Of a DNA stretch of 64,000 nucleotides, positions 21,624 through 30,195 are shown one piece after another; within the stretch, counting starts at the first letter, position 1, and the number at the start of each line of letters is the position of its first letter. Source of the DNA: Xanthomonas indica (GTDB lineage Bacteria; Pseudomonadota; Gammaproteobacteria; Xanthomonadales; Xanthomonadaceae); the NCBI RefSeq assembly GCF_040529045.1, contig NZ_CP131914.1, positions 976,501-1,040,500 on the forward strand, written 5' to 3'. The notes beneath the pieces were generated by a model. That model was not told the DNA's origin, did no database searches, and saw nothing but the letters and a program-made list of their open reading frames with translations. The position numbers were made by a program, and so were the translations under genes.

Positions 21624-22643
21624 ATGACGCTTCCGCTCCCCGCCGCCGACTTCCCCGCGCGCTACGCCGCCTCGCTGCGCCTGTCCGTTGCCCCGATGAT
21701 GGACTGGACCGACCGCCACTGCCGGGTGTTCCACCGGCTGCTGGCGCCGTCGGCGCGGCTGTACACCGAGATGGCGCACGCCAATGCGGTGTTGCTGGGC
21801 GATCGCGCACGGTTGCTGGATTTCGCTGCGTCCGAGCATCCGCTTGCCCTGCAGCTCGGCGGCAGCGAGCCGGCGCTGCTGGCGCAGGCGGCGCGGATCG
21901 GCCAGGACTGGGGCTACGACGAGATCAACCTCAATTGCGGCTGCCCGTCCGACCGGGTGCAGGCCGGGCGCTTCGGTGCCTGCCTGATGCGCGAGCCGGC
22001 GCTGGTCGCCGAATGCGTGGCGGCGATGGTCGCGGCGGTGGACATCCCGGTGACGGTGAAATGCCGCCTGGGCGTGGACCAGGACGACGACTATGCGGTG
22101 TTCCTGGCGTTCGTCGACCAGGTCGCCGCGGCCGGCTGCGGGCTGTTCGTGGTGCATGCGCGTAACGCCTGGTTGCAGGGCCTCTCGCCGAAGGAGAACC
22201 GCGAAGTGCCGCCGCTGCGCTACGACTGGGCGCACCGGCTCAAGCGCGAGCGGCCGCAGTTGCAGGTGGTGCTCAACGGCGGCCTGGCCGACGTGGAGAC
22301 GGCGCAGGCGCAATTGCAGGCGGTGGACGGGGTGATGCTGGGTCGCGCCGCCTACCACGATCCCTACGTCCTGCACCGCCTGGACGCGGCCCTGACCGGT
22401 GCGGCGCTGCGCCCGCGCGCGGAACTGCTGCGCGCGCTGCGCCCCTACGTCGAGGCGCGCCTGGCCGACGGTCTGGCGCTCAAGCACATCACCCGGCACC
22501 TGCTCGGCCTGTTCCACGGCCAGCCGGGCGGCCGCGCCTTCCGCCAGGTGCTCAGCGAAGGCGCGCACCGGCCGGGCGCGGACTGGGCGCTGCTGGAGCG
22601 GGCGTTGGCGGTCACCGAAGGGGCGGCGCGCGCGGCGGCCTGA
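21624..22643 (+). CDS. dusA: tRNA-dihydrouridine synthase A
   Basis: This 339-residue FMN enzyme reduces uridines in the tRNA D-loop (U20/U20a). It shows LSVAPMMDWTDRHCRVFHR, the DusA-typical start of the barrel, TEMAHANAVLLGD, the catalytic Cys in NLNCGCPSDRVQAGRFGACLM, VKCRLGVDQDD, HARNAWLQGLSPKENREVPP and GVMLGRAAYHDPY for the phosphate site. ATG 21624 is chosen, but in-frame GTG 21588 and 21618 are possible. It is divergent from metE, sharing the upstream region. Confidence 0.93.
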   Translation: MTLPLPAADFPARYAASLRLSVAPMMDWTDRHCRVFHRLLAPSARLYTEMAHANAVLLGDRARLLDFAASEHPLALQLGGSEPALLAQAARIGQDWGYDEINLNCGCPSDRVQAGRFGACLMREPALVAECVAAMVAAVDIPVTVKCRLGVDQDDDYAVFLAFVDQVAAAGCGLFVVHARNAWLQGLSPKENREVPPLRYDWAHRLKRERPQLQVVLNGGLADVETAQAQLQAVDGVMLGRAAYHDPYVLHRLDAALTGAALRPRAELLRALRPYVEARLADGLALKHITRHLLGLFHGQPGGRAFRQVLSEGAHRPGADWALLERALAVTEGAARAAA

Positions 22644-23032
22644 CCTGTCCGGCGGGCGCTCAGCCGGAATGCCGCGGGACGCGTTTGCCCTGCTCGGCGG
22701 CCGATCGCCGTCGTCTCCTTATGGGTGGGCCGGGAGCGGCACAGGCGTCACCGGCGATGGACTCGTCTCCCGCTTTCTGCATCTCGTTCAGGGATTCCGT
22801 TCAGGATCTTGCGACGAGTCTCTAGCCGTCGGGAGACGCCGCGAAGCACCTGCCGAAGGCCTCTCCAGACCGTTGGCGCGGCCTTTGCATCGGCTCGCCG
22901 CAGGTTTATTTGACTGAATGTCGCCCGTGGCGCCCGGAAAAGTTCAGACCGGATTCACCCCGAAAAATCAAGAATTTGCCTCGATTTCTCGAGGTCGTCT
23001 TCATTCCCGAGAGGTGTCGCGCTTCACAAGTT
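22644..23032. other. non-coding gap after dusA
   Basis: No frame has convincing coding character. The right half (22915-23035) is distinctly AT-richer than its surroundings (AAAAATCAAGAATTTGCC) and probably holds regulatory sequence for the phoPQ operon that follows. Confidence 0.5.
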
Positions 23033-23061
23033 TTGAACGTTTCCGATCAGTCCGTTAGGAT
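23033..23061 (+). promoter_or_regulatory. candidate sigma70 promoter before the PepSY-like/phoPQ operon
   Basis: TTGAAC (23033-23038) and TAGGAT (23056-23061) are separated by exactly 17 bp. Transcription would begin near 23068, past the ATG at 23060, so the mRNA would start at about the in-frame GTG 23069 (leaderless). Either this promoter or the ATG 23060 start is wrong; both are sequence-based guesses. Confidence 0.4.
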
Positions 23062-23452
23062 GCCCGTCGTGACTTCTTCCGCTTCCCGCCACTACCGCTT
23101 TGCCGCTGTCCTCGCGCTCGCGCTGGCGTCGGTCGCGGCTGGGCACGGCCGTGCGCAGCAGCCGCCCATGCCGGGGGTGATGGCGCCGCCGGAGCGCGAT
23201 GCGGGCCGCAACCGCGACTATGCCGGCAGCTCGCTGTCCGACGCGGTGCGCCGGGTGCAGCGTTCCACCGGTGGGCAGATCCTCGGTGCCGAGCGCGTGC
23301 CGTTCGACGGGCGCGACATCAACCGCGTCAAGTACATGGATGGCCGCGGGCGGGTACGCTATATGGACGACCCGCAGCCTGGCCGTACGGCGCCGCCGCG
23401 GGCGCCGCGCTCGGGCGAGCCTCCCGAGCCACCACGCGACGATCACCCGTGA
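23060..23452 (+). CDS. small secreted PepSY-like protein heading the phoPQ operon
   Basis: The 130-residue protein has a signal peptide (RFAAVLALALASVAAGHGRA), a Pro-rich linker, then a PepSY-like segment: LSDAVRRVQRSTGGQILGAE followed by INRVKYMDGRGRVRYMDDP, and a Pro/Arg-rich tail. Single PepSY domains often inhibit peptidases or sense periplasmic state. It lies 73 bp before phoP on the same strand, so it may be an accessory or feedback element of that two-component system. Start is uncertain between ATG 23060 and GTG 23069. The domain call rests on pattern only. Confidence 0.65.
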   Translation: MPVVTSSASRHYRFAAVLALALASVAAGHGRAQQPPMPGVMAPPERDAGRNRDYAGSSLSDAVRRVQRSTGGQILGAERVPFDGRDINRVKYMDGRGRVRYMDDPQPGRTAPPRAPRSGEPPEPPRDDHP

Positions 23453-23525
23453 GTCCGGATAGTTCGGTTCAGGTTCCACACACCGCCCCGGCCACCGGCC
23501 ACCTGTAAGTTACTAGGGAGAGTTC

Positions 23526-24209
23526 ATGCGTATCCTTCTGGTCGAAGACGAAGCTCCGCTGCGAGAGACCCTGGCCGCTCGCCTGAAGCGCGAAGGCTTT
23601 GCGGTGGATGCGGCGCAGGACGGCGAGGAAGGCCTGTACATGGGCCGCGAAGTGCCCTTCGACGTGGGCATCATCGATCTCGGCCTGCCGAAGATGTCGG
23701 GCATGGAGCTGATCAAGGCGCTGCGCGACGAAGGCAAGAAGTTTCCGGTGCTGATCCTGACCGCGCGTTCCAGCTGGCAGGACAAGGTCGAAGGCCTCAA
23801 GCAGGGCGCCGACGACTACCTGGTCAAGCCGTTCCACGTCGAAGAGCTGCTGGCGCGCGTCAACGCGCTGCTGCGCCGCGCCGCCGGCTGGAGCAAGCCG
23901 ACCCTGGAATGCGGTCCGGTCGCGCTGGACCTGGCGGCGCAGACCGTCAGCGTCAGTGGCAGCAACGTGGACCTGACCAGCTACGAGTACAAGGTGCTCG
24001 AGTACCTGATGATGCACGCCGGCGAACTGGTCTCCAAGGCCGACCTGACCGAGCACATCTACCAGCAGGATTTCGACCGCGACTCCAACGTGCTCGAAGT
24101 CTTCATCGGCCGCCTGCGCAAGAAGCTGGACCCGGACGGCGAGTTGAAGCCGATCGAGACCGTGCGCGGCCGCGGCTACCGGTTCGCGATTCCGCGCACC
24201 GAAGGCTGA
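23526..24209 (+). CDS. phoP: PhoP-like OmpR-family response regulator
   Basis: This 227-residue regulator shows a receiver MRILLVEDEAPLRETLAARL, phosphoacceptor Asp51 in GIIDLGLPKMSG, LTARSSWQDKVEGLKQGADDYLVKPF split over the switch residues, and a winged helix with LTSYEYKVLEYLM and RGRGYRFAI. A GGGAG ribosome site precedes ATG 23526. The kinase follows after 37 bp. In Xanthomonas the PhoPQ pair governs low-Mg2+ responses, antimicrobial peptide tolerance and virulence; that role is from family knowledge. The gene symbol is assigned by similarity and pairing. Confidence 0.88.
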   Translation: MRILLVEDEAPLRETLAARLKREGFAVDAAQDGEEGLYMGREVPFDVGIIDLGLPKMSGMELIKALRDEGKKFPVLILTARSSWQDKVEGLKQGADDYLVKPFHVEELLARVNALLRRAAGWSKPTLECGPVALDLAAQTVSVSGSNVDLTSYEYKVLEYLMMHAGELVSKADLTEHIYQQDFDRDSNVLEVFIGRLRKKLDPDGELKPIETVRGRGYRFAIPRTEG

Positions 24210-24246
24210 TCGCAGGCGCCGGCGAGCACACCGAGGAAGCGACCGC

Positions 24247-25662
24247 GTGGCGGCACGACCCAGGTGGTACAAGCGCTGGCGCCCGCGTTCGTTGCAGGCG
24301 CGCCAGCTGCTCGCCGCCAGCCTCAGTCTGCTGGCGTTCCTGGCCGCCGCAGGTTATGCACTGGACCAGGCCTTCGCCGACACCGCGTTGAGCAACCTGC
24401 GCGAGCGCCTGAAGAGCTACGCCACGGCCTACGCCAACAACATCGACGTCGCCCGCGATGGTTCGCTGTACATCAACAACGACAAGCCGCCGCCGGACCC
24501 GCATTTCGACCGGCCCGGCAGTGGCCTGTACGCGCAGATCGTGATGCCCAACGAGCGCTGGATCTCGATGTCCAGCGAAGGCCCGCTGCCGCCGCGCGGC
24601 GGCATGCTCGAACCGCGCCAGGAAACCTTCGACGGGCCCTGGCCGATGACCCAGATCGACGGCAGCGAAGGCGAGGTCTACCGCTATGGCATCGGCCTGG
24701 CCTACGTGCGCCGCGACAAGGAAACCCCGGTCACCATCTACATCATGGAGGACACCCGCGCGCTGGGCGCGCAGCTGCGTGTGTTCCGCGGCCGGGTGTG
24801 GTTCAACCTCGGCGGAGCCGGCCTGATCCTGCTGGTGCTGCAGGCCTTCATCCTGCAATGGAGCCTGCGCCCGCTGCGGCGGGTGATCAACGAACTGACC
24901 AAGGTGCAGCGCGGCGAAGCGGTGCGCATGGGCGATCGCCATCCGCGCGAGCTGGAACCGCTGACCGACAGCATCAACGCCTTCATCGAGAGCGAGCGCG
25001 AGAACCTGGACCGCCAGCGCAACACCCTGGCCGACCTGGCGCACAGCCTGAAGACGCCGCTGGCGGTGCTGCGCACCCAGCTCGACAGCGGCGCGCAGGG
25101 GCCGGAGCTGCGTGAAGAGCTGGACGTGCAGCTGCGGCGCATGAACAACCTGGTGTCCTACCAGTTGGCCCGCGCCGCCTCCAGCGGCCACAAGCTGTTC
25201 GCCGCGCCGCTGCCGATCGAGCCCAACGCCGAGGAGATCGTGCGCGGCCTGGAGAAGGTCTACGCGGCCAAGGGCGTGCTGTGCGAGTTCGACATCGAGC
25301 CGAGCGCGCGCTTCCACGGCGAACCCGGCGACCTGCAGGAACTGCTCGGCAACCTGCTGGAGAACGCGTTCAAGTGGGCGCGCCGGCGGGTGCTGCTGAG
25401 CGTGCGCCCGGAACCGGCCGCCGGCAGCCGCCGCGCCGGCCTGATCATCGCGGTGGAGGACGACGGCCCCGGCATCGCGCCGGAGGAAGTGGCGCACATC
25501 CTGCAGCGCGGCGTGCGCGGCGACGAGCGCGTGCACGGCCACGGCATTGGCCTGGCGATCGTGCAGGACCTGGTCAAGGGCTACCGCGGCGAACTGCAAG
25601 TCAGCCGCTCCGAGGAACTGGGCGGGGCGCGCTTCCTGGTCACCTTGCCGCCGGGGTTGTAG
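24247..25662 (+). CDS. phoQ: PhoQ-like sensor histidine kinase
   Basis: The 471-residue kinase starts at GTG 24247. A membrane helix at residues ~18-38 is followed by a ~140-residue periplasmic domain, a second helix (~185-210), a HAMP linker, then H box DLAHSLKTPLAVLRTQL, N box [27 protein letters not shown] and HGHGIGLAIVQDL. The HSLKTPL form of the H box is the PhoQ type. The periplasmic domain has scattered acidic residues but no obvious long acidic cluster as in E. coli PhoQ, so Mg2+ sensing is not proven by sequence. Confidence 0.87.
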   Translation: MAARPRWYKRWRPRSLQARQLLAASLSLLAFLAAAGYALDQAFADTALSNLRERLKSYATAYANNIDVARDGSLYINNDKPPPDPHFDRPGSGLYAQIVMPNERWISMSSEGPLPPRGGMLEPRQETFDGPWPMTQIDGSEGEVYRYGIGLAYVRRDKETPVTIYIMEDTRALGAQLRVFRGRVWFNLGGAGLILLVLQAFILQWSLRPLRRVINELTKVQRGEAVRMGDRHPRELEPLTDSINAFIESERENLDRQRNTLADLAHSLKTPLAVLRTQLDSGAQGPELREELDVQLRRMNNLVSYQLARAASSGHKLFAAPLPIEPNAEEIVRGLEKVYAAKGVLCEFDIEPSARFHGEPGDLQELLGNLLENAFKWARRRVLLSVRPEPAAGSRRAGLIIAVEDDGPGIAPEEVAHILQRGVRGDERVHGHGIGLAIVQDLVKGYRGELQVSRSEELGGARFLVTLPPGL

Positions 25663-25874
25663 GCGCAGCGACGCCTCGGCGCCGGTCCGGGATCGGCATC
25701 CCGCAGCGCCCTGCCAACCGCGCCGGGCTCACCTGGGCCAGCGCCGCTGCACCGCAGCAGCAGGTGAATCCCGTGCAAATGTCCGCCGCCTTTCCGACAG
25801 TGGCTTAACGCGACCGGCGTCCAGCTGGCGATACTGCGCCGGTCTTCACGCCGCTTTTCGTCCAGGAGCCCCGC

Positions 25875-27461
25875 ATGTCCGCATCCCGGCATCGTCCTGC
25901 AGCAACGCGTCTGCGCGTGCGCGGCCGGCGTGTGTTGCGCAACACCCAGCGGCTGCTGTTGTCGCTGCTGCTGGTGCTGTTCACCGTTGCCGCCATCGCC
26001 GCCACCGACAAGGTGATCAAGCGCGACGACGCGCGCTGGCTGCAGTCGATGACCATCGGCCTGGACAGCGCCAGCGTGGCGCAGTTCGAGCGCGCCGGCC
26101 GCAAGCGCTTCCTGCGCGAGCAACTGCAGGCCGACGACGCGGGCGACGCCAGCCTGCCGGCGCCGGTACGCGCGCAACTGGACGGATACGCGGCGCTGCA
26201 CACGCCGGTGCAGGAACTGCTCAAACAGCAGGCCGCCGCGCAACAGGCGATCAAGGCCATGCCGGACGGCGACGCCAAGGTCGCGGCGAAGAAGGCCGCG
26301 CAACAGCGCGGCGACCTGTTGTTGAATCAGGCACGCCAGGCGCAGTTGCTGCGCGCCATCTACGCGCCGGACCAGCTGCGCGAGCAGATGGTGTGGTTCT
26401 GGCTCAACCACTTCAGTGTGTTCGCCGACAAGGGTCGCCTGCGCTGGACCGTGGCCGACTACGCCGACAACGCGATCCGCCCGCACGCGCTGGGCAAGTT
26501 CTCCGACCTGGTGATGGCGACGCTGCAGAGCCCGGCGATGCTGGAGTACCTGGACAACGCGCAGAACGCCAAGGGCAAGGTCAACGAGAACTACGCGCGC
26601 GAGTTGATGGAGCTGCACACCCTTGGCGTCGATGCCGGCTACACGCAGAAGGACGTGCAGCAACTGGCGCTGATCCTCACCGGCGTCGGCATCGCCCCGG
26701 TCGACCGCGACGGGCCGCCGAAGCTGCCGCCGGCGCTGCAGGGGCAGTATCTGCGCCGCGGCGCGTTCGAGTTCAATCCCGCCCGGCACCAGCCCGGCGA
26801 CAAGACCCTGCTCGGCCAGCGCATCGCCGGCGGCGGTTTCGACGAGGTCGAGCGCGCGGTGCAACTGATCGTGCGCCAGCCGGCGTGCGCGCATTTCATC
26901 TCGCGGCAGCTGGCCGACTACTTTGTCGCCGACGACCCGCCGCCGGCGCTGGTGGAGAAGATGGCGCGCACCTTCCAGCGCAGCGATGGCGACATCGCCG
27001 CGGTGCTGCAGGTGATGTTCACCGCGCCGGAGATGGCCGCCGGTGCGCCGCGCAAGTTCAAGGATCCGTACCGGTTCCTGGTCTCGGCGCTGCGCCTGGC
27101 CTACGACGGGCAGACCATCGTCAATCCGCAACCGCTGCTGGGCTGGTTGAACCAGATGGGCGAGCCGAGCTTCGGACGCATCACCCCCGATGGCTGGTCG
27201 CTGCAATCCAGCGCCTGGAACAGTTCCGGGCAGATGGCGCAGCGCTTCGAGATCGCGCGCGCGATCGGCAACGGCAACACCCAGCTGTTCACCGTCGATG
27301 GGCAGCAGCGCGGTGGTTTTCCGCAACTGAGCACCCCGCTGTACTACCACGCGATCGAGCCGCAACTGAGCGATGCCACGCGCCAGGCGCTGGCGCAGGC
27401 GCGCTCGCAGCAGGAGTGGAACGGTTACCTGCTGGCGTCCCCCGACTTCAACTACCGCTGA
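25875..27461 (+). CDS. DUF1800 family protein
   Basis: This 528-residue protein has an Arg-rich N-terminus with one hydrophobic helix (LLLSLLLVLFTVAAIAA) acting as signal anchor. The family features are seen as MVWFWLNHFSVFADKGRLR, ENYARELMELHTLGVDAGY, QDVAHFISRQLADYFV-like text near residue 340, and a C-terminal MGEPSFGRITPDGWS. DUF1800 genes almost always precede a DUF1501 gene, as here (29 bp apart). Function is unknown; roles in export or storage of a secreted polymer have been suggested for related planctomycete proteins, without firm evidence. A Shine-Dalgarno CCAGGAG precedes ATG 25875. Confidence 0.85.
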   Translation: MSASRHRPAATRLRVRGRRVLRNTQRLLLSLLLVLFTVAAIAATDKVIKRDDARWLQSMTIGLDSASVAQFERAGRKRFLREQLQADDAGDASLPAPVRAQLDGYAALHTPVQELLKQQAAAQQAIKAMPDGDAKVAAKKAAQQRGDLLLNQARQAQLLRAIYAPDQLREQMVWFWLNHFSVFADKGRLRWTVADYADNAIRPHALGKFSDLVMATLQSPAMLEYLDNAQNAKGKVNENYARELMELHTLGVDAGYTQKDVQQLALILTGVGIAPVDRDGPPKLPPALQGQYLRRGAFEFNPARHQPGDKTLLGQRIAGGGFDEVERAVQLIVRQPACAHFISRQLADYFVADDPPPALVEKMARTFQRSDGDIAAVLQVMFTAPEMAAGAPRKFKDPYRFLVSALRLAYDGQTIVNPQPLLGWLNQMGEPSFGRITPDGWSLQSSAWNSSGQMAQRFEIARAIGNGNTQLFTVDGQQRGGFPQLSTPLYYHAIEPQLSDATRQALAQARSQQEWNGYLLASPDFNYR

Positions 27462-27490
27462 CTGCGGCCTTCGCCGCACGGAGATCCGTC

Positions 27491-28681
27491 ATGCACCGTC
27501 GTCGCTTCCTGCTCGCGTCCGCCGCCGCCGCGGCGAGCCTGCCGTTCGCCGGGCGCCTGTTCGCCGCGCCTGCGCCGTCGCCGCGCCTGTTGGTGGTGTT
27601 CCTGCGCGGCGGCTACGACTGCAACAACCTGCTGGTGCCCTACGCCAGCGATTTCTACTACGCCTCGCGGCCGAGCCTGGCGATCGCCAAGCCGGATCCG
27701 GCCAATCCCAACAGCGCCATTGCGCTGGATACGCAGTGGGGCCTGAACCCGCGGCTGCGCGACACGCTGCTGCCGTTGTGGAACGACAAGCAACTGGCGT
27801 TCGTGCCGTTCGCCGGCACCGACGACCTGTCGCGCAGCCACTTCGAGACCCAGGACAGCATCGAGGCCGGGCAGCCGGCCGGGCAGCGCAGCGACTATCG
27901 CACCGGCTTCCTGGCGCGGCTGTCGCAAGTCGCCACCGGCACGCCGTCGATCGCCTTCACCGATTCGCTGCCGCTGAGTTTCCAGGGCGGCGGCGACATT
28001 CCCAATCTCTCGCTCAAGCGCAATCCGACCCCGGCCTTCGACCAACGCCAGGCCGATATCCTCGCCGGCATGTACCACGGCACGCAGTTGGCCAGCGCCG
28101 CGCACGACGGCCTGGCGCTGCGCCAGCAGGTCTCGCAGGCCCTGCGCGACGAGATGCAGCAGGCCAACCGCGGCGCCGCCAGCGCGCGCACCTTCGCCGA
28201 CGAGACCCGCCGCATCGCCACGCTGATGCGCGAGCGCTACCGGCTCGGCTTCGTGGATGTCGGCGGCTGGGACACGCACGTCAACCAGGGCAGCACCGAT
28301 GGCGCCCTGGCCAACAACCTGGCCAATCTGTCCGAGGGGCTGTCGGCCTATGCCGAGGCGTTGGGGCCGGAGTGGCGCAACACCGTGGTGGTGGTGCTGT
28401 CCGAGTTCGGCCGCACCTTCCGCGAGAACGGCGACAAGGGCACCGACCACGGCCACGGCACCACGTACTGGGTGCTGGGCGGCGGGGTCAATGGCGGCCG
28501 CATCGCCGGCGAGCAGGTGGCGGTGAGCAAGGACAAGCTGTTCCAGGACCGCGACTACCCGGTGCTGACCAACTACCGCGACATGTTCGCCGGCCTGCTC
28601 GGCCGCATGTGGGGCCTGTCGCCGACGCAGCTGCAGAAGGTGTTCCCGCAGGCGCATGCGCGGGATCTGAAGTTGGTGTGA
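27491..28681 (+). CDS. DUF1501 family protein, probable Tat-exported sulfatase-like protein
   Basis: The 396-residue protein begins HRRRFLLASAAAAASLPFAG, a twin-arginine-like signal (RRR-F-L) with an Ala-rich core. The core is an alkaline-phosphatase-fold DUF1501 domain: LLVVFLRGGYDCNNLLVPY, LSRSHFETQDSIEAG, VDVGGWDTHVNQG and VVVVLSEFGRTFRENGDKG with TDHGHGTTYWVLGGG, which supply the likely metal ligands. It is the partner of the DUF1800 gene just upstream and almost certainly co-transcribed. Substrate unknown. A GTAG doublet follows the stop. Confidence 0.87.
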   Translation: MHRRRFLLASAAAAASLPFAGRLFAAPAPSPRLLVVFLRGGYDCNNLLVPYASDFYYASRPSLAIAKPDPANPNSAIALDTQWGLNPRLRDTLLPLWNDKQLAFVPFAGTDDLSRSHFETQDSIEAGQPAGQRSDYRTGFLARLSQVATGTPSIAFTDSLPLSFQGGGDIPNLSLKRNPTPAFDQRQADILAGMYHGTQLASAAHDGLALRQQVSQALRDEMQQANRGAASARTFADETRRIATLMRERYRLGFVDVGGWDTHVNQGSTDGALANNLANLSEGLSAYAEALGPEWRNTVVVVLSEFGRTFRENGDKGTDHGHGTTYWVLGGGVNGGRIAGEQVAVSKDKLFQDRDYPVLTNYRDMFAGLLGRMWGLSPTQLQKVFPQAHARDLKLV

Positions 28682-28730
28682 TGCGTTCTTCGCGGCGAAG
28701 GTCACCGCATAATCATTCGGGACATGTCCC

Positions 28731-28796
28731 GTAGGAGCGGCTTCAGCCGCGACAGGATGTCCCGGTAAAGCGCGTCACGGCTGAAGCCGCTCCTAC
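28731..28796. repeat. GTAG-type REP doublet
   Basis: GTAGGAGCGGCTTCAGCCGC and its inverted copy ending in GCTCCTAC enclose ~25 bp. It resembles SMAG/GTAG repeats known in Stenotrophomonas, which are thought to be mobilised by RAYT transposases. About 100 bp further on, at 28896-28915, a solo palindrome GTGGGAGGGACTTCAGTCCC represents a different REP class. Confidence 0.85.
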
Positions 28797-29018
28797 GGGG
28801 CGACTTGCGTCCGGCGCGAGCGTGACGGATGTGGCCTCTGTGCCCTGAAAGTCGCTCTCACAGCTGCAGCCTGCAGCCGGCATGGTAGGTGCACTGTGGG
28901 AGGGACTTCAGTCCCGACGCTGTCCGCCCTCGGCTCCCGTCCCGCGTGCTGCGTCGCGTTCATCGCGGCGAAGACCGTTCCCTGTCACTGACGCACTGCC
29001 TGGAGACGCGATCGCGGC

Positions 29019-29804
29019 TTAGTCCGCAAACGGGGAGCGCCCATAGAACCGCACCAGATGCGCGGCCACCTCGGGCATCTCGCGCTGCAGGCGCTCCGGC
29101 GCGGAGAAGTGGTATTCGCTGACCACGGCGAAGAACTCTTCCGGCGCTTCGGCGGCGTAGGCATCGATCTCGCTGGCGCGGCCGCGGTCCACGCGTGCGC
29201 AGAAGGCGTCGTAGCTGCGCTGGAAATCGTCGGCCCATTGCCGCTGCCAGGCGCGCGGCAGCAGCGGCGTGCCGTCCAGGACGCCGTCGAGGGCGTCGAG
29301 CTTGTGCGCCATCTCGTGCACGGCCACGCAGTAGCCGGCACGCGGATCGTCCAGGTCGGCCTGCACGTCGGCCCAGGACAGGACCAACGGGCCGCTGTCC
29401 CAGGATTCGCCGATCAACTCGTCTTCCCACTCGTGCAGAACGCCGGCCGCGTCGACATGGCTGCGCTGCACGCGAAACGCGTCCGGGTAGACCAGCAGCT
29501 GCGACCAGCCGCTCATACCGCCGACACCGTACTCCAGCAGCGGCAGGCAGCACAGGGCGGCAAGCAGACCGCACTGCCGGGCATCCAGCTGCAGGCCGCC
29601 CAGCGGCGAGATGGTCTTGCGGTGCAGGAACGCGCTGGCCAGCGCGCGCAGCCGCTGTTCGCGCGGCGCATCCAGGGCCGCGACCCAGGCGCAGTCGCGG
29701 CGCACGGCCTGCCAGGTGGCGTCATCGATGGCGGCGGGCGTCGACCACAGTCCGCGCAGCCAGCGTGGAATCAGCGGAACATCCCCGGCAGGAAGCTGTG
29801 CCAC
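29019..29804 (-). CDS. mtfA: MtfA-type zinc-dependent peptidase (Mlc titration factor A family)
   Basis: This 261-residue cytosolic protein carries the metalloprotease signature VAVHEMAHKLDALDG near residue 165, with a downstream Glu in APEEFFAVVSEYHF as third zinc ligand; both are family hallmarks (M90). In E. coli MtfA binds the glucose repressor Mlc and has aminopeptidase activity; whether that applies here is unknown because no Mlc gene is in view. It overlaps by 34 bp the 3' end of a small secreted-protein gene upstream on the same strand. Confidence 0.88.
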   Translation of the reverse strand: MAQLPAGDVPLIPRWLRGLWSTPAAIDDATWQAVRRDCAWVAALDAPREQRLRALASAFLHRKTISPLGGLQLDARQCGLLAALCCLPLLEYGVGGMSGWSQLLVYPDAFRVQRSHVDAAGVLHEWEDELIGESWDSGPLVLSWADVQADLDDPRAGYCVAVHEMAHKLDALDGVLDGTPLLPRAWQRQWADDFQRSYDAFCARVDRGRASEIDAYAAEAPEEFFAVVSEYHFSAPERLQREMPEVAAHLVRFYGRSPFAD

Positions 29805-30043
29805 TTCGGCATGCGCATGCGCGGCACCAGGTCGCTGTCGCTGCCGCCGCCCGTGGTGGTCGAGGCCGGCTTGCCGGTGGAGGCGGGCGCATGCGTCGTG
29901 GGCGGACGCGTCGGCGTGCTGTCGGCATCGGCCGCCTCGCCGTAGGTGCAGTCGGTGTGCGGCTTCTCCGCCAGCACGTTGGACGCGTGGGCGGCAGCCA
30001 GTGGCAGCAGCAACAGGAGCAGGCAGGACAGGGAACGGCGCAT
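29771..30043 (-). CDS. small secreted hypothetical protein
   Basis: From ATG 30043 (or 30052) a 90-residue product has a clear signal peptide RRSLSCLLLLLLPLAAAHA, followed by a Thr/Ser/Pro-rich segment and a basic C-terminus (RMRMPKWHSFLPGMFR). One Cys remains after cleavage (DCTYGEA). No domain is recognised. It overlaps the start of mtfA and is divergent from birA. The signal peptide and the conserved overlap support it being real. Confidence 0.6.
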   Translation of the reverse strand: MRRSLSCLLLLLLPLAAAHASNVLAEKPHTDCTYGEAADADSTPTRPPTTHAPASTGKPASTTTGGGSDSDLVPRMRMPKWHSFLPGMFR

Positions 30044-30195
30044 CGTCGGCATCCAGGGCGAGCGGCGGTGAATCCCGATTCTAACGCGGTTTTCACCCGC
30101 TGCAGGACCCCGGCCCTGGGCGCCCGAAGGGCGTTGCCGCATACTTTTCGGTTTACGAGGTCGCGCCGTTGCGCGCCCGGGGGCGAAACGAGGCG

